NCBI GenBank assembly: GCA_964592095.1
Contig: CAZQER010000038.1
Coordinates: 1 to 11,459, forward strand
Source of the DNA: EX4484-2 sp964592095
Lineage (GTDB): Archaea > Altiarchaeota > Altiarchaeia > IMC4 > QMZM01
Reading direction: 5' to 3'
Length of the DNA stretch: 11,459 bases
Shown: in pieces, positions 6,261 through 11,459 of the stretch
Numbering within the stretch: the first letter of the stretch is position 1
How the letters are laid out: each line of letters starts with the position of its first letter
Program-made: the position numbers and the translations under genes
The notes under the pieces: model-generated
The model's database searches: none
What the model was told of the DNA's origin: nothing
The model's input: only the letters and a program-made list of their open reading frames with translations

Positions 6261-6270
6261 AATTAATATG
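6261..6270 (-). promoter_or_regulatory. TATA-like box for tRNA-Lys/L14e transcript
   Basis: CATATTAATT on the minus strand is centred about 26 bases upstream of the tRNA 5' end at 6239, the archaeal box A position. It is the only good promoter before both the tRNA and the L14e gene. Confidence 0.5.
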
Positions 6271-6296
6271 TGGAATAAGATTTTAAGTAGTAAAGA

Positions 6297-6304
6297 TATA
6301 AAAA
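6297..6304 (+). promoter_or_regulatory. TATA-like box for uppP-pcm
   Basis: TATAAAAA at 6297-6304 would place the start of transcription near 6326-6330, about 25 bases before ATG 6354. The spacer 6305-6353 has only a weak AAAGGT (6335-6340), 13 bases from the start codon. Confidence 0.35.
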
Positions 6305-6353
6305 TCTATTTCCATCAATGAAGATAAATGCATAAAAGGTAAATAGATACATA

Positions 6354-7157
6354 ATGGAATTGACGGACTTTCTTATACTTGGAATCCTACAGGGAGTAAC
6401 AGAATGGTTACCAGTTAGCAGTTCTGGACAGAGCATGTTGGCAATGATTGACATATTATCCATAAGACCGGAAATAGCACTAAAACTTGCCATTTATCTC
6501 CATATAGGTTCTCTACTCGCAGTAATAGTAAAATTTAGAAAAGATATAATGAAATCGCTTTCAAAATTTAAAGAAGATAAATTATTTTATTTTGTCATAT
6601 TTTCTACCATATTCACCGGGGTGGTTGGAATTCCCATTTATATGGGCATGAAATCCTTTCTAAAATTGTTTACAAAAAAGGGCGAGATTATAACCATTTT
6701 CATAGGTATTTTTTTGATTATTACCGGTCTGGTATTATATATTTCAAAAAGGAGATTTGGAACAAGGAGGATAAAGAATATTAAAATTAAAGATATGGTT
6801 ATAAGTGGAATTGCACAGGGCTTTACCATAATCCCCGGTATTTCAAGGTCTGGAATTACCGTTTCGGTATTACTCTTACTTGGTTTTGAGCAGGATATAG
6901 CATTAAAACTATCATTTCTTATGTCAATTCCTGCCGTTATTGGTGCAGTTTTTATAGAGTCTATTCAGGGAGATATAATCACTTTTGATATTTTTGATAT
7001 ATATGGGATATTTGTTGGAATATTTGTAGCATTTATTACCGGATATATGACCATAGAGGGGTTAATTAAATTTTCCAAAAGGGTCAGATTTGATACATTC
7101 TGCATAATTTTTGGTCTCTTGACAATTATATTGACAATTATTTTTATCTTATTATAA
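6354..7157 (+). CDS. uppP: Undecaprenyl-diphosphatase family protein UppP/BacA
   Basis: This membrane enzyme removes a phosphate from polyprenyl diphosphate carriers (C55-PP in bacteria, presumably a dolichol- or undecaprenol-type carrier here) so that they can be reused for surface glycan assembly. The 267-residue length is normal. The first family motif is at 13-26: Gln13-GVT-Glu17-WLPVSSSG-Gln26. The second is PGISRSGIT at 161-169 with the catalytic Ser-Arg. About eight hydrophobic helices are visible. The position of the His found in E. coli (H30, SSTGH) is Gln26, and the first Glu of the bacterial ExxxE motif is Gln13. Whether these variants change activity cannot be told from sequence. 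The stop codon is followed after one base by the ATG of pcm, so the two genes are very likely cotranscribed, although their functions are unrelated. Confidence 0.92.
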   Translation: MELTDFLILGILQGVTEWLPVSSSGQSMLAMIDILSIRPEIALKLAIYLHIGSLLAVIVKFRKDIMKSLSKFKEDKLFYFVIFSTIFTGVVGIPIYMGMKSFLKLFTKKGEIITIFIGIFLIITGLVLYISKRRFGTRRIKNIKIKDMVISGIAQGFTIIPGISRSGITVSVLLLLGFEQDIALKLSFLMSIPAVIGAVFIESIQGDIITFDIFDIYGIFVGIFVAFITGYMTIEGLIKFSKRVRFDTFCIIFGLLTIILTIIFILL

Positions 7158-7158
7158 A

Positions 7159-7815
7159 ATGGATGAAAGAGATGAAAGATTCGGAAAAGAGAGAAAGGAA
7201 TTAATTGCTTCACTCATTTCTGGAGGTTATTTAAGGAGTAAGAATGTTATTGATGCAATGCTCTCTGTTCCAAGACACGAATTCCTGCCAGAAAATAGAA
7301 GGACATATTCATATAATGATTCACCAGTCTCCATCGGTTTTGGACAGACAATATCAGCCCCACACATGGTTGCTATGATGACAGAATATCTGGATGTAAA
7401 ACCAGAACATAAGATTTTAGAAATCGGTAGTGGTAGTGGATATCAAGCTGCTATATTAGCAGAATTGGCAAATAGAGGAAAGATTATTACAGTTGAGAGA
7501 ATTAAAGAACTTGCAGACTTTGCAAGAGAAAATCTAAATAGACTTAAATATAAAAATGTGGAGATTATCCATTGGGAGGGAACACGGGGGTATGAGAAAG
7601 AAGCACCTTATGATAGAATCATTGTTACTGCTGCAGCGCCCAAAATTCCAGATACATTAATTGAGCAATTGAAAAATAATGGTAAAATACTCATTCCAGT
7701 TGGTGGTAGAATGATGCAAACCCTGCTTCTTGTTGAAAAGAAGAACGGCAAAATAAAGAAAAGGGATATCTGTGGATGTGTATTTGTGCCTCTTATTGGG
7801 AAGAATGGTTGGTAA
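7159..7815 (+). CDS. pcm: Protein-L-isoaspartate O-methyltransferase
   Basis: This enzyme uses SAM to methylate isoaspartyl residues in aged proteins, starting their repair. It acts in the cytoplasm. The 218-residue protein carries the PIMT signature GFGQTISAPHM (60-70), the SAM-binding glycine loop LEIGSGSGYQAA (87-98), the acidic ribose-binding residue Glu113 (TVERI), RIIVTAAAP, and the family C-terminal FVPLIGKNGW (209-218). All expected motifs are present and the length is typical. The ATG is one base after the uppP stop and has no Shine-Dalgarno site, so translation probably depends on termination of uppP. The gene ends one base before the stop of the convergent trm56 gene. Confidence 0.95.
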   Translation: MDERDERFGKERKELIASLISGGYLRSKNVIDAMLSVPRHEFLPENRRTYSYNDSPVSIGFGQTISAPHMVAMMTEYLDVKPEHKILEIGSGSGYQAAILAELANRGKIITVERIKELADFARENLNRLKYKNVEIIHWEGTRGYEKEAPYDRIIVTAAAPKIPDTLIEQLKNNGKILIPVGGRMMQTLLLVEKKNGKIKKRDICGCVFVPLIGKNGW

Positions 7816-7816
7816 T

Positions 7817-8335
7817 TCAAGTATCATCCCTTAAGACCCTTTTCCCTCTCTTTTGGGGTATGATTTTCATTCTTCCCTTGAATTCCTTCTTCAATTCCTT
7901 TCCTTTATAAAGTCTATCCAAAAATACAGCCAATGCAGCAACTTCAGAATGTGGTTGATTTCCTATAGCAACATTATAATCAACTAAATTATATACATCT
8001 GGATGAACCTTTTTTCCACCTATAATAATCAATTTGTCTTTTTTTGATGCTCTGAGTTTGTTTTCTATCTCATTTATGTTTATACCATACATTGTAAGGT
8101 GAATCTTATCACCATTAAACCCTCTAATGAATTTTTTCCACTCTGATATAAATGTAATCCTAAATGAATTTCCCCATTCCTCAACAACCTTTTGTATGCT
8201 GTTTTCAACATGACTGTCCCAGATGTCCATTACAAGTTCATTTGCTCCAAAAGCTCTTGCAACAAGACCCACATGTGTACTTATTCTCTTGTCTCTAGAA
8301 TATCTGTGACCCAATCTTAAAACCGAAATTTTCAT
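7817..8335 (-). CDS. trm56: tRNA (cytidine(56)-2'-O)-methyltransferase Trm56
   Basis: This is an archaeal SPOUT methyltransferase that methylates the 2'-OH of C56 in the tRNA T-loop, helping hold the tRNA elbow together. The 172-residue protein begins with the diagnostic VLRLGHRYSRDKRISTHVGL (5-24) followed by VARAFGA. It has IGGKKVHPDVY (105-115) and the knot region IGNQPHSEVAALAVFLDR (124-141), all hallmarks of the family. The ATG overlaps the TGA of the preceding FAD-dependent dehydrogenase by 4 bases (ATGA), which indicates translational coupling and one transcript. It is convergent with pcm, with a 1-base gap. Confidence 0.95.
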   Translation of the reverse strand: MKISVLRLGHRYSRDKRISTHVGLVARAFGANELVMDIWDSHVENSIQKVVEEWGNSFRITFISEWKKFIRGFNGDKIHLTMYGININEIENKLRASKKDKLIIIGGKKVHPDVYNLVDYNVAIGNQPHSEVAALAVFLDRLYKGKELKKEFKGRMKIIPQKRGKRVLRDDT

Positions 8336-9735
8336 TCTAACTTTCTTTTGATTCCTCTTGCAGCTAATATTCCCGTTGCGGCAGCATTCACAATACCCCT
8401 GCTCAATCCTGCTCCATCTCCAGCCACAAACAGATTTTTTATATTTGTCTCCATATTCTCATCCACATTTACCTGAGTAGCATAGAACTTTATTTCAGGT
8501 GCGTAAAGTAATGTAGAGTCTGAATAAACACCCGGAATTACTTTATTAAGTTTCTCCAATCCCTCAATCACATCCATCACAATCCTGTGTGGTAAAGCCA
8601 TAGATATATCCCCCGGTGTAATATCCGTCAATGTTGGCTGAATACGATTTCTTTTGATACGGTTTGCATGAGACCTTCTCCCCCTTCTTAGGTCACCCAA
8701 TCTTTGAAGGATTGGCTTACCGCCACCAATTGTTGTTGCAAGTTTTGCAATAGATATACCATATTTTATAGTATTCTCCACAGGTTTTGTTAATTCAATC
8801 CTCACGAGAAATGCAAAATTTGTATTATCAGAAACTCTCTTTATTAGAGAATGACCATTAACACCGACAATTCCATCATAATTCTCCTTTACAACAAAAC
8901 CATTATGGTTTGTGCAGAATGTTCTCACAAAATCGTCATATTTATCAGTCATTATATGGAACTTAGGGTCTCTGTTTATCTTAATAATGTCATCCATAAT
9001 TATGGATGGAATCTCAACCCTAACACCAACATCTATACCAGAAAATTTAGCATTTATTCCATGCTTCTTTATCATAGAGTCAAACCACGATGCCCCATAC
9101 CTACCAGGTGCAACAAGAACATATTTCGCCAATATTTTTTTACCATTTTTTAATATAATGCCATTACACCTACCATTTTTTATTAACAAATCCTCCACCT
9201 TGGTTTCAACCACGAATCTCGCACCACCTTTTATAAGGAAATCCTCAAATTTTGATATTACTCCTGGTGCATTATCTGTTCCTATATGCCTCTGTGGAAC
9301 CTCAATAAAACTAATTCCGGCTGAGGCAGCCTTCTTCTTCAATTTATGTATCCCCTTCTTGTTAATCCCATAAAGTTTTTTTGATACACCAAACCTTAGG
9401 AATATTTTATCTACCTCATTGACAAGAGCAAATGCCTCTTCAGATGTCTTGGTGAACTCTGACAGATTTCCACCTATATCTGGTCTAAGATTTAGAGTAC
9501 CATCGGAATATGTCCCTGCACCACCAATACCACACATTATATTACATGGAATACATTTTGCACAGATACCTGTTTCCTCCATAGGACATTTTCTTTTTTT
9601 GATATCCTTTCCTTCATCAACAATGAGAATATCACCAGAAAATCCATTCTTTATCAACTCGTATGCAGAGAACATACCCGCGGGTCCTGCACCAACAACC
9701 ACCAAATCATAATTTTTATTCATCACAATATTCAT
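8332..9735 (-). CDS. FAD-dependent dehydrogenase (COG2509 type)
   Basis: A flavoprotein of up to 467 residues, of the uncharacterised FAD-dependent dehydrogenase group conserved in archaea and bacteria. The Rossmann dinucleotide motif VVVGAGPAG is at 12-20. A Cys-rich segment follows (CPMEETGICAKCIPCNIMCG), with five cysteines that could bind a metal or cluster, then GGAGTYSDGTLNLRP. Conserved blocks YDDFVRTFCTNHNGFVVKE, IGGGKPILQRLGDLRRGRRS and ALPHRIVMDVIEGL are intact. The C-terminal FAD motif NLFVAGDGAGLSRGI is near 434-448. The substrate is not known for the family. The start could be ATG 9735 or ATG 9723, which gives MNKNYDLVVVGAG. A TTATAAATA box near 9739-9747 favours the second as a leaderless start, while the box at 9752-9761 favours the first. 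It overlaps trm56 by 4 bases and begins 14 bases after the DUF429 gene. Confidence 0.88.
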   Translation of the reverse strand: MNIVMNKNYDLVVVGAGPAGMFSAYELIKNGFSGDILIVDEGKDIKKRKCPMEETGICAKCIPCNIMCGIGGAGTYSDGTLNLRPDIGGNLSEFTKTSEEAFALVNEVDKIFLRFGVSKKLYGINKKGIHKLKKKAASAGISFIEVPQRHIGTDNAPGVISKFEDFLIKGGARFVVETKVEDLLIKNGRCNGIILKNGKKILAKYVLVAPGRYGASWFDSMIKKHGINAKFSGIDVGVRVEIPSIIMDDIIKINRDPKFHIMTDKYDDFVRTFCTNHNGFVVKENYDGIVGVNGHSLIKRVSDNTNFAFLVRIELTKPVENTIKYGISIAKLATTIGGGKPILQRLGDLRRGRRSHANRIKRNRIQPTLTDITPGDISMALPHRIVMDVIEGLEKLNKVIPGVYSDSTLLYAPEIKFYATQVNVDENMETNIKNLFVAGDGAGLSRGIVNAAATGILAARGIKRKLE

Positions 9736-9737
9736 AA

Positions 9738-9761
9738 GTATTTATAACTTTATATTTTAGG
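9738..9761 (-). promoter_or_regulatory. Two TATA-like boxes before the FAD dehydrogenase gene
   Basis: AAAATATAAA (9761-9752) and GTTATAAATAC (9748-9738) lie about 26 bases upstream of ATG 9735 and ATG 9723 respectively. The first overlaps the stop of the DUF429 gene. Either could drive the dehydrogenase-trm56 pair separately from the DUF429 gene. Confidence 0.35.
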
Positions 9762-10301
9762 AATTACTATCTTACCATCATCATCTCCAACCTCTTCTGA
9801 GGAATTATTTAAATGAAGAAATGCAGTTATTGCCGAGAATATGGCATCTATTTCATCCTTTGTTAGGAATCTCTTTTCTATATCTCCCTTCAAACCAGAT
9901 AAAATTAAATTCCTTTGCATTATCTTCTCATTTTTGTTATAAAAACCAAGAATCTTTCCAGACGCGGTAGCAAAGACCTCGATCGTATCTATATTTAAAT
10001 TTCTGAGTTTCTTTGCAATTGAAGTCCCCCTTAATGCCAACATCTCCATTCCTTTAAGTGTTACCGGTAATGCACCATATTTGAACAGGTCAGAATCACA
10101 CCTCCTGTTGCGACCATTGTATGTCAAAGGTGCATCTATCGCAACCAAATCCGGTTTATTTTTCAACACATTTTCAATAATTTCCTCATCCGAATATAGA
10201 ATTTTTAGAGTAACTATTTTCTCATTATCTTTTACATCAAGAATGCAAAATCCTGAACCATTTCTCGGATTTCCAGCCAAGTCTATACCAATAAGTTTCA
10301 T
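9750..10301 (-). CDS. DUF429 family protein, RNase H-like fold predicted nuclease
   Basis: The 183-residue protein matches the DUF429/COG2410 group, predicted to have an RNase H-like fold. IGIDLAG (4-10) gives the first acidic residue Asp7. DLVAIDAPL (51-59) gives Asp56. Arg-Arg-Cys-Asp at 66-69 matches the family 'RxCD' motif. IEVFATAS (107-114, Glu108) follows, and TKDEIDAIFSAITAFLHL (147-164) gives the C-terminal acids and helix. Activity and substrate are not established for the family. The start codon has GGAG only one base upstream, too close for normal use. A TTTAAAAC box about 26 bases upstream suggests a leaderless mRNA. The gene is divergent from the small multidrug-export-family gene, with 56 bases between starts. 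Confidence 0.85.
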   Translation of the reverse strand: MKLIGIDLAGNPRNGSGFCILDVKDNEKIVTLKILYSDEEIIENVLKNKPDLVAIDAPLTYNGRNRRCDSDLFKYGALPVTLKGMEMLALRGTSIAKKLRNLNIDTIEVFATASGKILGFYNKNEKIMQRNLILSGLKGDIEKRFLTKDEIDAIFSAITAFLHLNNSSEEVGDDDGKIVIPKI

Positions 10302-10323
10302 CTCCAGATGTTATATCTGATTT

Positions 10324-10336
10324 ATGTTTTAAATCA
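10324..10336. promoter_or_regulatory. Shared TATA-like element between divergent genes
   Basis: ATGTTTTAAATCA is centred near 10330. That is about 27 bases from ATG 10358 (plus strand) and about 28 bases from ATG 10301 (minus strand). The arrangement resembles the 904/957 divergent pair. Inferred from spacing. Confidence 0.35.
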
Positions 10337-10357
10337 TGAATTAAATCTATTAATGGA

Positions 10358-10942
10358 ATGGTGATTATTGGCAAGATGATACCAAATTTACTAAATTTCA
10401 TCATCTTGGCTATGATTATAGGACCCGTCGGTTCCATACCCTATGGACTTGAAATTCTATCTCCTTTAGAAATTTTTATAATTCTACTATTGCTTTACAC
10501 ACTACCGATTCCATTTATCTTTAAGCTATTTGAGTATGGTGGGTATCACAGAAGGATATATCGTATGAGAATATTCAAAAAGGCTTCAGAGATAACAGGA
10601 AAAGAGATCGAGGATATGATAAAAAAAGGAGATAGAATAACATCACTATTTGAAAAAAGAATGGGACATCTCGGTTTATATGCAACAATAGTTATATTTA
10701 CCATAGTGTTTGGTGTCTTCTGGGCGTCTCTGTTTTCCTATCTTCTGATGGTCAAGAGAAGAAGAGCCATATATTCCATGATTATAGGTATCATAATGGG
10801 AAATACATTTTGGATAATTGTTATAAGTTATTTTAGAAGTGTAATCAAACCATTAGAAATGATGCTTATAGCTGTATTAATACCCCTATGGATTTATGGA
10901 ACAAAAAGGGAAATGGATATCTTAAAAAGGGTAGCAAAATGA
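10358..10942 (+). CDS. Small multidrug-export family membrane protein (COG2426)
   Basis: This 194-residue integral membrane protein resembles the putative small multidrug export family (Pfam Sm_multidrug_ex, COG2426). Hydrophobic helices lie at about 8-22, 34-58, 108-132, 136-156 and 163-182. The GPVGSIPYGLEILSPLEIFI segment (22-41) matches the family's Pro/Gly-rich re-entrant region after the first helix. A charged cytoplasmic loop (about 60-105, KKASEITGKEIEDMIKKGDR) follows. Near the C-terminal half, KRRRAIYSMIIGIIMGNTFW matches the 'RRAxxxxxxGxxxG' pattern. Transport activity is inferred by family name only; no substrate is known. Start alternatives are ATG 10358, GTG 10361 and ATG 10376; the first fits the TATA spacing for a leaderless mRNA. 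The stop at 10940-10942 directly borders the IS110 element. Confidence 0.8.
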   Translation: MVIIGKMIPNLLNFIILAMIIGPVGSIPYGLEILSPLEIFIILLLLYTLPIPFIFKLFEYGGYHRRIYRMRIFKKASEITGKEIEDMIKKGDRITSLFEKRMGHLGLYATIVIFTIVFGVFWASLFSYLLMVKRRRAIYSMIIGIIMGNTFWIIVISYFRSVIKPLEMMLIAVLIPLWIYGTKREMDILKRVAK

Positions 10943-10952
10943 CTACATGAAA

Positions 10953-10998
10953 AACACCTCCTAATAGTTAGTTATAGCAAAAACTAAAAGGAGGTGTT
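10953..10998 (+). promoter_or_regulatory. Hairpin sequestering the transposase ribosome binding site
   Basis: AACACCTCCT (10953-10962) pairs with AGGAGGTGTT (10989-10998), and TAGTT (10965-10969) pairs with AACTA (10982-10986) across a 2-base mismatch. The right arm contains the strong site GGAGGTG for ATG 11002. RNA reading in from upstream would hide the site, limiting transposase made from outside promoters, as known for some other IS families. RNA starting inside the element would leave it free. Confidence 0.6.
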
Positions 10999-11001
10999 AA
11001 T

Positions 11002-11459
11002 ATGAATGTAGGACTGGATGTACATAAAAGGATGAGTCAATATACTATGATTGATGAAGAAGGTAAAGAACTTAGATCTGATAAAATCCCAACAACAAGA
11101 GAAGGCTTGAATGAGTTTGCAAGTACCCTGCCCAGGAATGCCAGGGTTGCTATCGAAGCATCAACTCTGGATTATTCGTCTATGAATGCCTGGAGGATTT
11201 GGGAGTAGATGTCCATCTAGCACACCCACCCCGGTTAAACCATTCGCCAAGAAGCATGCAAAAACCGATAGGATAGACTCAAGAGTTTTAGCTGAGTTGT
11301 TAAGGATGGATCACTTACCAGAATCTTATGTTCCTGAGGGTGAGATAAGAGACCTCAGAATCGAGGTAAGGTACAGAGCATCATTGGTTAGAACGAGAAC
11401 TCAGGTCAAGAATAAGATACACGCCTCGTTAGCTCAGGAGGGGCTTCAGACCAAATTTA
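11002..11459 (+). pseudogene. IS110-family transposase, two frameshifts, 3' end cut off
   Basis: This is a DEDD-type transposase. Frame 1 begins MNVGLDVHKRMSQYTMIDEE, with catalytic Asp6, and reaches VAIEAS with catalytic Glu52. It leaves frame at TTATTCG (about 11173-11178); one more T gives DYFVYECLEDLGVDVHLAHP. A second missing C in the CCC run near 11225-11228 restores TPVKPFAKKHAKTDRIDSRV, carrying the last two catalytic acids of the DEDD set, then LAELLRMDHLPESYVPEGE and on to the window end. All four catalytic acids are therefore present once corrected, but as written no active enzyme can be made. Both changes are one-base deletions within 60 bases. The C-terminal Ser-containing transposase domain lies outside the window. 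A strong GGAGGTG site lies 5 bases upstream of the ATG, within a hairpin. Confidence 0.85.

Larger units (their letters stand above)
10943..11459 (+). mobile_element. IS110-family insertion sequence, right part outside window
   Basis: The element is identified by its DEDD transposase. Its left boundary lies somewhere between the stop of the membrane protein gene (10942) and the hairpin starting at 10953, so the left non-coding end is at most about 59 bases. IS110 elements lack classical terminal inverted repeats, so the exact end cannot be set from one copy. A left end this short suggests either an IS1111-like member, whose guide (bridge) RNA would lie at the right end outside the window, or a truncated copy. 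Confidence 0.75.

Noticed and set aside
5956..6266. Plus-strand frames over L14e and tRNA-Lys
   Set aside because: They run antisense to a recognisable ribosomal protein and tRNA, with unnatural Phe/Leu/Pro-rich products.
8912..9373. 153-residue plus-strand frame
   Set aside because: Antisense shadow of the FAD-dependent dehydrogenase, whose motifs are complete.
1..11459. CRISPR array or integrase attachment site at tRNA-Lys
   Set aside because: No regularly spaced direct repeats were seen, and no integrase or duplicated tRNA end lies beside the tRNA.

Overview
The window is AT-rich archaeal DNA. The evidence is an archaeal L14e ribosomal protein gene, an archaeal-type tRNA-Lys(TTT), the archaeal tRNA 2'-O-methyltransferase Trm56, KaiC-like RecA-fold ATPases, and TATA boxes about 26 bases upstream of start codons that lack Shine-Dalgarno sites. 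A euryarchaeal or Thermoplasmata-like source would fit, but the sequence alone does not fix the lineage.

Left part (1-4940): accessory and damaged. It holds a small unknown gene (78-344, +), a KaiC-like protein with a degenerate P-loop (363-904, -), then divergently a 112-residue unknown protein, an intact KaiC-like ATPase and a V4R-like protein (957-3005, +). Convergent to these is an apparent operon on the minus strand: a UbiA-type membrane prenyltransferase (4109-4939) followed by a radical SAM/SPASM enzyme (2978-4095). Five of these seven genes are interrupted by one or two single-base length changes, mostly in A/T runs. Correcting each restores full-length, family-typical proteins, so this is either recent decay or sequencing error concentrated here.

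Middle (4940-6353): an intergenic stretch with an operator-like palindrome and a structured RNA candidate resembling an H/ACA guide RNA. It is followed by an unknown 235-residue protein, L14e and tRNA-Lys, all on the minus strand and probably one transcript led by the tRNA.

Right part (6354-10942): intact housekeeping genes. UppP (lipid carrier recycling) and Pcm (protein repair) are adjacent on the plus strand. Trm56, a COG2509 FAD-dependent dehydrogenase and a DUF429 nuclease-like protein lie on the minus strand. A small multidrug-export-family membrane protein is divergent from the DUF429 gene. No frameshift was seen in this 5.7 kb.

Right edge (10943-11459): an IS110-family insertion sequence, cut by the window end. 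Its DEDD transposase carries two one-base deletions, and a hairpin buries its ribosome binding site.

The most system-like part is the left cluster: a KaiC ATPase, a KaiC pseudo-ATPase, a V4R-like sensor, and a UbiA plus SPASM pair. It could be a sensing module next to an unknown prenyl or peptide modification pathway. That link is inferred from proximity only.
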